Made by a program: the position numbers and the translations under genes. The notes beneath the pieces were generated by a model. The model searched no databases and was not told where the DNA came from. It saw only the letters and a list, made by a program, of their open reading frames with translations. From Phormidium tenue FACHB-1052 (GTDB lineage Bacteria > Cyanobacteriota > Cyanobacteriia > Phormidesmidales > Phormidesmidaceae), in NCBI RefSeq assembly GCF_014696675.1, contig NZ_JACJQN010000010.1, positions 1 to 64,000 of the forward strand: a DNA stretch of 64,000 nt, given 5' to 3'. This document shows positions 37,332-46,276 of this stretch, in pieces; position 1 is the first letter of the stretch; the number at the start of each line of letters is the position of its first letter.

Positions 37332-38915
37332 ATGCCGATTACCCCCACCTATCCAGGTGTTTATATTGAGGAAATTTCCAGTGGTGTGCGCACCATTATT
37401 GGGGTCGCCACGTCGATTACGGCGTTTTTGGGCCGAGCCAAGCGTGGCCCCGACAATACCGCTGTGACCCTCAACAGCTTTTCTGACTTTGGCCGTGTCT
37501 TTGGCGGGCTTTGGGAGGAAAGCAGCCTTGGGTTTGCGGTCAAAGATTTTTATCTGAATGGGGGTAGCCAGGCGATCGTGGTGCGCCTTCACAATGGGGC
37601 TACCGCCGCCATACTAGATCTGCCGACCGGTGCCGTGGCCCCCGATGATTTTCTGCAATTAGAGGCGGCTAGTGTCGGGAGCTGGGGCGGCAGTCTCCGC
37701 GCCACAGTCGATTACGACACCAAAGACCCCGCCACTCTCTTTAACCTAGTTGTGTTTGAGGCCGATAGCACCACAGGTGAGTTGCTGGGGTCGCCTGAAG
37801 CCTTTCTGAATGTGTCGATCGACCCCAGCAACCCGCGCTATTTACCCATCGTGCTAGAGCAACAGTCGCAGTTGGTGCGGGTGATCAGAGATATCAACGA
37901 TGAGTGGGTCGTGCCCAACGCCCGGCCTAGCGAAACGCCCACCGGGCCAGACGTGCCAGTGCTGGCGACGGGCGGCGGCAACGGCACTGCTCTAACATCC
38001 GTGGAGTTTGATGACCCGGCTGACCCCACCATGCAAGATGACAAGCGGGGGCTCTATGCCCTAGAGCAGGCCGATCTTTTCAACCTGCTGTGCATTCCGC
38101 CCTACCTGTCCACGGGCGATGTCGATACCGGCGTGGTGGCGGCGGCGGCGGTGTACTGCGAAACGCGGCGGGCCATGCTGCTGATCGACCCGCCCAGCGA
38201 CTGGACGAACAAGACCACCGCCCGCAACGAAATTCGAGATCCTGTGGCCAACCTGGGTACGCAGAGCAAGAATGCTGCGGTCTTTTTCCCTCGGGTGAAG
38301 CAGGCCAACCCGCTGCGGGAGAACCAGTTGGAGGAATTTGTGCCCTGCGGCGTAGTGGCTGGTATTTTTGCTCGCACCGATGCCCAGCGGGGGGTGTGGA
38401 AAGCCCCGGCGGGGCTGGAGGCGACGCTGACGGGCGTATCGGCCCTGAGCGTCAACCTGACCGATGCGGAAAACGGCGAACTGAACCCGCTGGGGGTAAA
38501 CTGTCTGCGCTTTTTCCCTGGAGTGGGGCGGGTGCTTTGGGGCTCGCGCACGTTGCAGGGAGCCGATCGCCTCGCCTCAGAGTGGAAATACATTCCGGTG
38601 CGGCGGCTGGCGCTGTTTTTAGAAGAGAGCCTCTATCGCGGCACCCAGTGGGTGGTGTTTGAGCCCAACGACGAGCCGTTGTGGGCGCAGATTCGCCTCA
38701 ACATTGGGGCGTTTATGAACAACCTGTTTCGGCAGGGTGCGTTTCAGGGGACAACGCCTCGGGAGGCCTACTTTGTTAAGTGCGACCGGGAAACTACCAC
38801 CCAAAACGATATCGATCGCGGCATTGTCAACATCGTGGTGGGTTTTGCGCCGCTGAAACCGGCTGAGTTTGTGATTATCAAGTTCCAACAGATTGCGGGC
38901 AACATCGCTACCTAA
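37332..38915 (+). CDS. Contractile sheath protein
   Basis: A 527-residue sheath subunit that polymerises around the inner tube and contracts to drive it outward. It starts with the classical PTYPGVYIEEISSGVRTIIG and VATSITAFLGRAKRGPDNTA and ends with the conserved C-terminal domain (WVVFEPNDEPLWAQIRLNIG, FMNNLFRQGAFQGTTPREAY, then RGIVNIVVGFAPLKPAEFVI). ATG at 37332 is preferred to the GTG at 37326; a GAGAGGA site lies upstream. Single sheath gene, as in many eCIS; some loci have two or three. Confidence 0.95.
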   Translation: MPITPTYPGVYIEEISSGVRTIIGVATSITAFLGRAKRGPDNTAVTLNSFSDFGRVFGGLWEESSLGFAVKDFYLNGGSQAIVVRLHNGATAAILDLPTGAVAPDDFLQLEAASVGSWGGSLRATVDYDTKDPATLFNLVVFEADSTTGELLGSPEAFLNVSIDPSNPRYLPIVLEQQSQLVRVIRDINDEWVVPNARPSETPTGPDVPVLATGGGNGTALTSVEFDDPADPTMQDDKRGLYALEQADLFNLLCIPPYLSTGDVDTGVVAAAAVYCETRRAMLLIDPPSDWTNKTTARNEIRDPVANLGTQSKNAAVFFPRVKQANPLRENQLEEFVPCGVVAGIFARTDAQRGVWKAPAGLEATLTGVSALSVNLTDAENGELNPLGVNCLRFFPGVGRVLWGSRTLQGADRLASEWKYIPVRRLALFLEESLYRGTQWVVFEPNDEPLWAQIRLNIGAFMNNLFRQGAFQGTTPREAYFVKCDRETTTQNDIDRGIVNIVVGFAPLKPAEFVIIKFQQIAGNIAT

Positions 38916-38928
38916 GGGAGACGGTCAA

Positions 38929-39456
38929 ATGGCTCAATTTAGCGTTAACGCGCAACGGTTTGACCCCTACAAAAATTTCAAATTTCGGGTCAAGTGGGAT
39001 GGTCGCTACGTGGCGGGCGTCAGCAAGGTGGGGGCGCTCAAACGCACCACGGAAGTGGTGGAGCACCGGGAAGGCGGTGACCCCAGCACCTCGCGCTTTT
39101 CGCCGGGTCGCTCAAAGTTTGAGCCGATCATGCTGGAGCGCGGCGTCACCCACGATACAGAGTTTGAGAAGTGGGCCAACAAGGTCTGGAACTTTGGCTC
39201 AGGCCTGGGGGCTGAGGTGTCGCTGGCCGACTTTCGCAAAGACATCATCGTCGAAATGATGAACGAGGCCGGGCAGGTGGCGATCGCCTACCGCATCTAC
39301 CGCTGTTGGGTGTCGGAATTCACCGCCATACCGGAGCTAGACGCCAACGCCAACGCGATCGCCATTCAGAGCATTCAACTGCAAAACGAAGGATGGGAGC
39401 GGGATTTAGATGTCACGGAGCCCTCAGAACCCAGCTTCACCGAGCCCGAGCAGTAG
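38929..39456 (+). CDS. Inner tube protein (Hcp/gp19-like)
   Basis: A 175-residue T4 gp19-like tube protein. It has the family pattern DPYKNFKFRVKWDGRYVAGV, VEHREGGDPSTSRFSPGRSK and FEPIMLERGVTHDTEFEKWA, then AIAYRIYRCWVSEFTAIPEL. It forms the rigid tube that carries cargo. The start at 38929 follows an AGGGAG ribosome binding site. The gene directly follows the sheath, the usual order. The C-terminal residues (TEPSEPSFTEPEQ) are coded by DNA shared with the start of the next gene. Confidence 0.95.
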   Translation: MAQFSVNAQRFDPYKNFKFRVKWDGRYVAGVSKVGALKRTTEVVEHREGGDPSTSRFSPGRSKFEPIMLERGVTHDTEFEKWANKVWNFGSGLGAEVSLADFRKDIIVEMMNEAGQVAIAYRIYRCWVSEFTAIPELDANANAIAIQSIQLQNEGWERDLDVTEPSEPSFTEPEQ

Positions 39457-40291
39457 CCCCCTGGGGTTTCTGGCGGTGTCTGCCACCCTGGCTAGCGCCT
39501 TTGGGGTGTCGCTGCCGCTGGGGCTGCGGCGCTACGGCCAGCGGTGGGACGATCTGGCGATCGACTTTCAGCAGCCGCTGCGCCCGCAGTTAGAGACCGA
39601 CCTGCTGGCGGTCTGCATTCGCGATGCCCAGGGCCACAGCCTCGACCCAGAATTTTTCTGGCGCTGGGGGGTGAGCGATCGCACGGCGGGGTTGCTGAGT
39701 CTGGTGGCGCTGGAAATTGGGCCAACCTTGCCCTTGACCCTGGCCTGCCCTCAGGAAAACTGTCAGCAGGTGATGGAGGTGGCGATCGCCCTGGATGCCC
39801 TGCACCAGCTTCAGCCAGAAGCCGCCCCAGAGGTGGCCACCGTATCCCTAGGGGAACAGCAACTCCAGGTGCGCCGCCCCACCGGGCAAGATCAGCTCAC
39901 CTGGCTGACTCAGACGACCCAGGGAGATCCACCGGATTTACGAACCATGCTCCAGAGCCTGATTCAAACCCCTAACTCAGCCGAGCAGGCCAACCCGCTG
40001 CCCCCAGATTTAACCCCAGCGCTGCCCGCTTTGAACCAGGCGCTCGATGACCTGGATCCGCTGGTGAACTTTAGCCTGGCGGTGACCTGTCCCCACTGCG
40101 GTCAGCCCTCGCAGCCGGAGATTGACCTGGGGGCCTGGGCGTTAAAAATTCTCCAGCGGGTGCAGCAGCGGCTGATTGAAACGGTGCATCGGCTGGCCTG
40201 TCGATACCACTGGACGGAGGCGGAAATTTTGGCTCTGCCGGAGTGGCGGCGCGATCGCTACCTGGCTCTGATCGATCGGGAGGTGCGCTAG
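39410..40291 (+). CDS. CIS baseplate/assembly protein with Zn-ribbon-like cysteines
   Basis: A 293-residue protein. Two cysteine pairs (CPQENCQQ near residue 110, and CPHCGQ near residue 225) suggest a zinc ribbon. The C-terminus LACRYHWTEAEILALPEWRR DRYLALIDREVR (shown broken) is the hallmark of the T4 gp26/gp51-like baseplate-hub chaperone family found in eCIS loci after the tube gene. The ATG at 39410 overlaps the tube gene by 47 bases, an unusual length of overlap, but later ATG codons in frame are lacking in the N-terminal region. Confidence 0.7.
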   Translation: MSRSPQNPASPSPSSSPLGFLAVSATLASAFGVSLPLGLRRYGQRWDDLAIDFQQPLRPQLETDLLAVCIRDAQGHSLDPEFFWRWGVSDRTAGLLSLVALEIGPTLPLTLACPQENCQQVMEVAIALDALHQLQPEAAPEVATVSLGEQQLQVRRPTGQDQLTWLTQTTQGDPPDLRTMLQSLIQTPNSAEQANPLPPDLTPALPALNQALDDLDPLVNFSLAVTCPHCGQPSQPEIDLGAWALKILQRVQQRLIETVHRLACRYHWTEAEILALPEWRRDRYLALIDREVR

Positions 40292-40293
40292 GC

Positions 40294-41184
40294 ATGAGCT
40301 ACCTAACTCGCCTCAGCCAGCAAACCGGCCTCGCGCCTGTCGCGCCGCAGATTCACCCTGCCGAATCGTCTCCAATAGGATTGCGCCAGGTTGAGGAATT
40401 TGTCGCGCCTGCGTCGTCAGACCACAGCCTTACCGTCGAGCAACCTATTCTCCCTACCAATCTGTCCTCAAGTCCAGCGGTACTGAACTCAGAACCCGCC
40501 CCGTTCTCGGTATTGCCGCTGCCGCCATCGATTTCCTTGGATTTCCCTCAACCTGCGGCCCCAGTTCCACCTGGCTCAGATTCATCAACTCAGGGATTGC
40601 CTGCGCCCGATCTGCCTCGCCTAGAAGATTGGCGGGTAACAAATATTGGGGAGACGGAACCGTCTGCTTCGTCAGAGACAACGGTTGATGCTTCTCAGCC
40701 CTCGGTGAGGCTGCCGGAGAGGAGGGTTGCGCGATCCCCTGAGACGTCTTCCGTGGCAGCGTCATCCCCCCCAGCCATGACCTATCTGCAAACGCTCCAG
40801 ACGGTGCGGGACTGGGTATCGGCCTCGCCAGAGGAAAGCCACCAGGTCGGGACGAATTCCCGTGCCGAGGCGGTTCCCGATTCGGATTTACCTCAGGCTG
40901 TACCCACTGCTCCTGTCACGGTTCAGGTCATCAATCCGACAGAATTAGCGATTTCCCCCTCTAATCGTCTGAATCTGGATCAGGCTTCCTATCCCTGGGA
41001 TAACGCGACGAATTTCACCCCATTCCCTGCATCTACTACCGAACCCACCACCGTGATCTCGATTGGGTCGATTCAGGTCATGGTTGAGGGGCCACCGCCC
41101 CCTGTAACCCCTGCCCCCGTGAGGCGATCGGAGTCGCACTCTCCACCGGTTCGCCTTAGCCGCCACTACCTTCGTCTGCGCTAG
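40294..41184 (+). CDS. Proline/serine-rich protein of the CIS operon, unknown function
   Basis: A 296-residue protein of low complexity, rich in Pro, Ser, Thr and Glu and predicted by eye to be mostly disordered. Short ordered-looking parts are MSYLTRLSQQTGLAPVAPQI at the start, AMTYLQTLQTVRDWV in the middle and TTVISIGSIQVMVEGPPPPV near the end. The repeated (S/T)YLxxLxxxTG/V opening and the VISIGSIQVxVE tail are seen in proteins of other CIS loci by impression. It could be a flexible linker or scaffold. The start follows three bases after the preceding stop. Confidence 0.65.
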   Translation: MSYLTRLSQQTGLAPVAPQIHPAESSPIGLRQVEEFVAPASSDHSLTVEQPILPTNLSSSPAVLNSEPAPFSVLPLPPSISLDFPQPAAPVPPGSDSSTQGLPAPDLPRLEDWRVTNIGETEPSASSETTVDASQPSVRLPERRVARSPETSSVAASSPPAMTYLQTLQTVRDWVSASPEESHQVGTNSRAEAVPDSDLPQAVPTAPVTVQVINPTELAISPSNRLNLDQASYPWDNATNFTPFPASTTEPTTVISIGSIQVMVEGPPPPVTPAPVRRSESHSPPVRLSRHYLRLR

Positions 41185-41192
41185 AAACTACT

Positions 41193-42419
41193 ATGGCCCT
41201 TACCGAGACTGGAAAAGCCATTGGTGCCGTCACCCAACTGCTGAAGGAGCATCTGCTGCCCCCCACGGTGCCCGAAATCGATGTCACCGTGGGGCGGCCT
41301 GAGGATGTGGCGACCTCCTCCCAAACCCCTAAGCTCAACCTGTTTCTCTACGAAATTCAGTTTGACGCCAGCCTGCGCAATCGGCCATTGGATCATGGGC
41401 AGCCCTTTCCGCTGTGGCTGGTGCTGAAGTATTTGCTCACCGCGATCGATACCACGGGTAACAGCGACAGCATTTTGGCCCACGGGCTGCTGGGGGAAGG
41501 GCTGCGCGCTCTGCAAGAGCTGGCTCTGCTGCCGCTGATTAGCTCTGCCAGCCCGCTAAATACCCGCGCCGCCCTGCAAGACAACCCCGAACCGCTAAAA
41601 ATCACCTTCGACCAGACCCCCTCCGACCTGCTCTCGAAGGTAATGCAGGGCTCGGAGGAAAAATATCGCTGCTCGGTGGGGTTTGAGGTGCGCCCGGTGA
41701 TGATTGCCACCCGTCAGCCCTCTTCTTACTCGCTGCTGGTGGGCATCAACTACGAAACCAATACGGTCATCGGCGCAGAGGGCATCAAAATTCCGGTGCT
41801 GCCGTCGATGGGGCCAATGCTGAAGGAGGTCTTTCCCCTGCGGATTACTCCGGTGGATCCTGACGTACTGCCACCCCAGGCTATCCCTACCGTGACGATG
41901 CGGGGGCAGAATTTGGCCCTAACGGATCTCTCGGTGCAGCTGGGGGATGTGGAATTGGCAGTTGTGGCGCGATCGCCCGGCGAAATTCAGGCGGCGGTCA
42001 ACGGCGACATTAGCGATGGAGCGGTAATCTCGGCAGGCAGCCACGCCCTGCGGGTGGTGCAAGCCCTGCCTGAAAACCACCAGCGCAGCAGCAATTTGCT
42101 GGTGCTAAATCTGCTGCCCCTGCTGAATAGCGCTGACTATGCCGTGAGTGCCGACCCCGATTTGCAGGGGGTGCTGACCCTGACGGGCCGCCTGCTGGGC
42201 ACTGCCGACGACGATATTTTTGTCGCCCTCTACCGAGCGGGCACCACTGTGCAGGTGTTTGATACAGCGGAACCTGTGGTGCCGCCGCCGCCAATCACGC
42301 TACAAACCCAGCTGCGGGTGCCCATTCGCACCGTTGATGCGGCTCCGGTGGCGGGCGATCGCATCATTCTACGGGTCAACGGCCAGCAGGCCAACCATAG
42401 CCCCCTGGTGACGCTATGA
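41193..42419 (+). CDS. DUF4255 protein (Pvc16/Afp16-like tail terminator)
   Basis: A 408-residue protein. The N-terminal 190 residues are a DUF4255 domain (TGKAIGAVTQLLKEHLLPPT, LNLFLYEIQFDASLRNRPLD, WLVLKYLLTAIDTTGNSDSI). In eCIS this is the tail completion or terminator protein that caps tube and sheath. The C-terminal part (VTMRGQNLALTDLSVQLGDV and following) looks like IPT/TIG-type immunoglobulin-like domains, an extension over the minimal family. It ends in an ATGA overlap with the AAA+ gene, so the two are co-translated. Confidence 0.85.
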   Translation: MALTETGKAIGAVTQLLKEHLLPPTVPEIDVTVGRPEDVATSSQTPKLNLFLYEIQFDASLRNRPLDHGQPFPLWLVLKYLLTAIDTTGNSDSILAHGLLGEGLRALQELALLPLISSASPLNTRAALQDNPEPLKITFDQTPSDLLSKVMQGSEEKYRCSVGFEVRPVMIATRQPSSYSLLVGINYETNTVIGAEGIKIPVLPSMGPMLKEVFPLRITPVDPDVLPPQAIPTVTMRGQNLALTDLSVQLGDVELAVVARSPGEIQAAVNGDISDGAVISAGSHALRVVQALPENHQRSSNLLVLNLLPLLNSADYAVSADPDLQGVLTLTGRLLGTADDDIFVALYRAGTTVQVFDTAEPVVPPPPITLQTQLRVPIRTVDAAPVAGDRIILRVNGQQANHSPLVTL

Positions 42420-44665
42420 AAACTGGTGATGCCATGACCACCCTGAGCCAGCCGATCGCCTTTTCCCCTGCCCTGCGGGCCACCGATGCCAGCGCCAACC
42501 ACTGGCTGCGCCAGGTGACCCTGCGGCTGCGGCGAGAAATTTGTTGGCGCTGGCACCAGCAGGGCTACGCCACCTCCCCCGACTCAGCCACCTTGCCTCC
42601 CGTGGTAGATCCGCTCAGTGAAAGCCTCGATCTCAGCCGCTACGGGCAGGATAAGGCCCATTTCTTCGCCACCGATGTCACCGCCCAGTATTTGACCGAA
42701 CAGCTTGCGGTGGCCTCCCCTGCCGCTGGGCTCAGCCCCCAGGGCAGCTTCGGCTGGGTAGTGGAAACCCTGGGCCTGGAGGAGGCCGCCGCCTTTGTGC
42801 TGGCCCTGGCGTTGCTGGCCGCCTTTGATCCCGCCGCCGGGGCCGTGATCGCCACCTGCCAGAATAATTTGGCCGCCACCCAGCCCACCCTGGCTCTGGC
42901 CCAAAAACTGTGGGATGCACCCGCCGAGCTGCTGGTGTTGTGCGATCGCCGCCACCCGCTCTGGCGCTCTGGCCTGCTGCAAGCCACCCCAGACACCATG
43001 GGCGACTGGCAAACGCCGCTGATCGTGCCGCCGCTGCTGGCCCACCAACTGCTGTTTGCACCATCGACATTGCCCCCCGCCCTCACCCTCTGGCCCCTCG
43101 ACACCCCGCTTTTACCGGAGCTTTCTGCCACCGGGCAGATGGTCGCCAACCGCCTGGGCATGGCCTCGGCCTACCTGCGAATTGTGCCAATTCAGGGGGC
43201 AGCCGGGGCACCGGCCCAAGCCACCATTCAAGGCATTGCCGAACTCACCCAGCGACCGGTGGCGGCCCTCAGCGAAACAGCGGCGGCCAGCGGTGACTAC
43301 CTCGCCACGCTGATTACCCTCTGCTGGCTGCGGGGGCTAGATGTGTTTTTGCCGGAGCGCCCGGAGAAGATCGGGGGTGGCACTGGCGGATACCCCGAGC
43401 TACTGGCCCTGGCAGCGCTGCCGATCGCGGTGTTTTGGCAAATTCGCGATCGCGCCCAGCTGGCCCCCTTCGCCAGCGAGCAGGTGCTGCCGATTGTGGA
43501 ACTGCCCCGGTTGGGGTACCGCGATCGCATCCAGACCTGGTACCGCGCCCTGGGGTTAAAGGAAGCCGATACCAACCCCGAGATCCAGCAGGAAATTGCC
43601 GAATGCGCCCGCCGCTTTCGCTACGAACCCCAGACCATCCACCGCGTCGCCCAAAGTGTGGCGCGTCCCCAAGACCTGAGCCGCCTATCGACCCTGCACC
43701 TGGCCACCGCTTGCCGAGCCGAAATGGCTCTAGATATCGGCGACCTGGCCCAGCCCGTCATCCCTCGCTTTAGCGACGATGAGCTGGTGCTGCCGCCCAA
43801 ACAACACCAGCAATTTCAAGACATTCTCCAGGCCATGACCGCCCTCACCCAGGTGCATTACCAGTGGGGCACCGCCCGCGCCTGGAACGAGTGCGGCATT
43901 TCGGTGCTGTTTGAGGGGCCGCCCGGCACCGGCAAAACCATGGCCGCCGAAGCCCTCGCCAACCAGCTGGGACTGCCCATGTACCGCATCGACCTCTCCC
44001 AGGTGGTGAACAAATACATCGGCGAAACCGAAAAAAACCTCAAGCGCCTCTTCGACACCGCCGACATTTCCGACACCGTGCTCTTTTTTGACGAAGCCGA
44101 CGCCCTGTTTGGCCGCCGCACCGAAGTCAAAGACGCCCACGATCGCTACGCCAACCTCGAGATCAGCTACCTGCTCGAACGCATGGAGCGCTTTAAGGGG
44201 CTGGCCATTCTCGCCACCAACCGCCAAAAAGACCTGGACGAAGCCTTTCTCCGCCGCCTCCGCTACATCATCGAGTTCCCCCTGCCCGACGAGCGCGATC
44301 GCCGCCGCCTCTGGCAGCAGGTGATTCCTCCCCAAGTCGATGCCAGCCAGCTCGACTTCGACTTCCTCGCCCGCCAGTTTCCCCTTGCGGGGGGCCACAT
44401 CCGCTCCATCATATTCAACGCCTGCCTCCAAACCGCCACTCCATCCCCCCTATCTTCCCCCATCCATCCACCCATCCACTCCATCACTCCCCCCCCCCCC
44501 CCCCCCCCCCCCCACGCCCCACTCCCCACCCATCCGCCCCCCACCCTCACCATGGACCACGTCATGATCGCCATCAAACGCGAGTACGACAAACTCAACC
44601 GCTCCGTCAGCCAGACCCAGTTTGGCCCCTACGCCCCCCTCATAGAGAACCTCGACCGTGCCTGA
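42416..44665 (+). CDS. AAA+ ATPase of the CIS (Pvc15/Afp15-like)
   Basis: A 749-residue protein. The C-terminal AAA+ domain has Walker A GPPGTGKT (about residue 501), Walker B VLFFDEADALFG (about 556) and sensor ATNRQKDLDEAFLRR. In eCIS this ATPase is thought to help assembly or cargo loading. Near residues 680-710 a Pro/His/Ser stretch of about 35 residues is coded by C-rich repeat DNA including a run of 25 C (44489-44513). The conserved C-terminal helix (MDHVMIAIKREYDKLNRSVS) resumes in frame after it. Any slip of one or two bases would remove the last 50 residues and alter the overlap with the next gene. Confidence 0.9.
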   Translation: MKTGDAMTTLSQPIAFSPALRATDASANHWLRQVTLRLRREICWRWHQQGYATSPDSATLPPVVDPLSESLDLSRYGQDKAHFFATDVTAQYLTEQLAVASPAAGLSPQGSFGWVVETLGLEEAAAFVLALALLAAFDPAAGAVIATCQNNLAATQPTLALAQKLWDAPAELLVLCDRRHPLWRSGLLQATPDTMGDWQTPLIVPPLLAHQLLFAPSTLPPALTLWPLDTPLLPELSATGQMVANRLGMASAYLRIVPIQGAAGAPAQATIQGIAELTQRPVAALSETAAASGDYLATLITLCWLRGLDVFLPERPEKIGGGTGGYPELLALAALPIAVFWQIRDRAQLAPFASEQVLPIVELPRLGYRDRIQTWYRALGLKEADTNPEIQQEIAECARRFRYEPQTIHRVAQSVARPQDLSRLSTLHLATACRAEMALDIGDLAQPVIPRFSDDELVLPPKQHQQFQDILQAMTALTQVHYQWGTARAWNECGISVLFEGPPGTGKTMAAEALANQLGLPMYRIDLSQVVNKYIGETEKNLKRLFDTADISDTVLFFDEADALFGRRTEVKDAHDRYANLEISYLLERMERFKGLAILATNRQKDLDEAFLRRLRYIIEFPLPDERDRRRLWQQVIPPQVDASQLDFDFLARQFPLAGGHIRSIIFNACLQTATPSPLSSPIHPPIHSITPPPPPPPPHAPLPTHPPPTLTMDHVMIAIKREYDKLNRSVSQTQFGPYAPLIENLDRA
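44489..44513 (+). repeat. 25-base poly-C tract inside the CIS ATPase gene
   Basis: An uninterrupted run of 25 C, coding for Pro residues, within a longer C-rich repeat (44440-44550). The reading frame is open at this length. Confidence 0.95.
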
Positions 44666-44954
44666 CCACCCTCCCAACCAACACATCCACATAGAACGCT
44701 TGGTGATTCGCACCCGTGGCCTGCCCGAATCCACCGTACACGCCGCCCTGGCCGGACTAGACACCGCCCTACTCGCCGCCGTTGCCCACCATCCCGGTTT
44801 CCCACAAACTCCAGCAGTCATTGATCACCTGAACGTGGCCCCAGTACAAGCCCGAGGCGATAGCCAACAACTCCGCCAGGCGATCGCCCACCAAATCGCC
44901 CACACCCTTACCTCCCCCCCTCCCCCATCACCCCCACCCTCCCAACCTTCCTAA
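44658..44954 (+). CDS. Small CIS-operon protein
   Basis: A 98-residue protein that overlaps the ATPase gene by 8 bases. It begins HIHIERLVIRTRGLPESTVH and continues with helical sequence (ALAGLDTALLAAVAHH; DSQQLRQAIAHQIAHTL), then ends in a Pro/Ser tail made of C-rich repeat. Short proteins of this kind sit after the AAA+ gene in eCIS loci. The opening recalls the start of the much larger Afp14-like tape-measure family, but it is far too short to set tail length alone. Function uncertain. Confidence 0.65.
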   Translation: MPDHPPNQHIHIERLVIRTRGLPESTVHAALAGLDTALLAAVAHHPGFPQTPAVIDHLNVAPVQARGDSQQLRQAIAHQIAHTLTSPPPPSPPPSQPS

Positions 44955-44996
44955 CCTTCTAACCCATCCACCCCCCACTCCCTACCCCCCTCCCCC

Positions 44997-45704
44997 ATGA
45001 ACCCCCTCGTCCGCGGCGCCATCATCGAATACGGCAGCGACTTTCTCGGCCCCCTGCCCAATGTCGTCATCTTTCAGTTCAACCCCGACAGCCTCTCCCG
45101 CAGCCTGCAAATCCCCGCGCCGCCCGAGCGATCGCGCCAGCCCGAGCGCAACCAAACCGGCGACAGCCCCCACGAAACCATCTCCCTCACCGCCCACTTC
45201 AGCGCCGCCGACCAGCTCAACGTCAGCAACCCCCTGGCCAAAGAATTTGGCATTGGCCCCCAACTCGCCGCTCTAGAACAAATGGTCTACCCCACCAGCA
45301 CCCTCAGCGGCCTGATCGGCAAAGCCCTCGATGCCATTGGCGATGCCCTCGGCGGCAGCGACCCCACCACCCAAGCCACCCAACCCATCCCCCGCGTGGC
45401 CCTGCCCAACCTGCTATTTATCTGGGGCAAGGCCCGCGTTCTGCCCATCACCATTACCGCCCTCTCCATCACCGAGCAACAGTATGACAACCGCCTCAAC
45501 CCCATTCAAGCCGAAGTCGCCCTCACCCTCGCCATCCCCACCCAAGAAACCTTCCAGGTGAATGACGATGCGATCGGTCGCGGCGCGCTGGAATACTCCA
45601 CCCTTGCCAGAGAAGCCCAGGCGATCTTGAACCTGGCCAACACCGCTGGGCAAGCCGCTGAGTTAGCCGTTAACCTCGCCGCTGATCTGGTGGTGCCGTT
45701 CTAG
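44997..45704 (+). CDS. CIS baseplate protein (Afp7/Pvc7 N-terminal-like)
   Basis: A 235-residue protein with VIFQFNPDSLSRSLQIPAPP, ISLTAHFSAADQLN and LPNLLFIWGKARVLPITITA, ITEQQYDNRLNPIQAEVALT. This matches the non-LysM part of the inner-baseplate proteins called Afp7/Pvc7, which connect tube and hub. The LysM-like module is encoded separately in the following gene (45897). The start ATG follows a long C-rich repeat, with no clear ribosome binding site. Confidence 0.8.
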   Translation: MNPLVRGAIIEYGSDFLGPLPNVVIFQFNPDSLSRSLQIPAPPERSRQPERNQTGDSPHETISLTAHFSAADQLNVSNPLAKEFGIGPQLAALEQMVYPTSTLSGLIGKALDAIGDALGGSDPTTQATQPIPRVALPNLLFIWGKARVLPITITALSITEQQYDNRLNPIQAEVALTLAIPTQETFQVNDDAIGRGALEYSTLAREAQAILNLANTAGQAAELAVNLAADLVVPF

Positions 45705-45896
45705 TTGAAGCAGATGCGGGAGGTGGGGAAGGTGGGGAAGGTGAGGGGGATGGGGAAGGTGACGAAGGCACCAGAAAAATCTAAACTTTCTCCCCTCTAT
45801 CTCCGCCACTCCATCACTCCCCCATCTCCCCATCTCCCTTATCTCCCCCATCTCCCCAACCCTCCCACCCCATCACCCCATCACCCCCCAACCCCC
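45705..45896. repeat. G-rich then C-rich repeat block, imperfect inverted repeat
   Basis: Positions 45718-45765 are GGGGAAGGTG-type repeats, and 45800-45896 are CCATCTCCCC/CATCACCCC-type repeats, so the two halves could pair in the mRNA. The block separates the two genes for the Afp7-like protein and the LysM protein. A frame across it exists but is pure repeat. Confidence 0.7.
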
Positions 45897-46157
45897 ATGT
45901 TCCTCGAAACCTCCCGCTACCACCGCGTTCCCCAAACCAATACCGTCCTCAACGGTCGCACCGTCCGTGCCATTCGCCTGCGCCGCCTGCCCACCGTCCA
46001 GGGGGTTCCCTACACCGTTCAGGGCCAAGATCGGCTCGATATTTTGGCCCATCGCCAGTACGGCAACTCGACTCAGTTCTGGCGCATCGCCGATGCCAAT
46101 ACCGAGTTGGAGGCCAATGAGCTGGTCAAAACGCCCCTGAGAGAAATTCAGATTTAG
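45897..46157 (+). CDS. LysM-like small tail protein
   Basis: An 86-residue protein. GVPYTVQGQDRLDILAHRQY followed by STQFWRIADANTE is the LysM-like fold of phage tail protein X (gpX) and the T4 gp53-like CIS components. It presumably binds at the baseplate next to the hub. The ATG at 45897 is the first after the repeat block. Its order before the gpD-like hub gene is standard in CIS loci. Confidence 0.85.
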   Translation: MFLETSRYHRVPQTNTVLNGRTVRAIRLRRLPTVQGVPYTVQGQDRLDILAHRQYGNSTQFWRIADANTELEANELVKTPLREIQI

Positions 46158-46276
46158 GGGATTTCCAACTCAATTCAAAACTCTTTTATTCAGCATTCTC
46201 GCTTGGTGGGCAGTGCCCACCCTACGGTTTCAACCAATTCAAAACTCAAAACTCAACATTCAAAACTTTCACTCCC

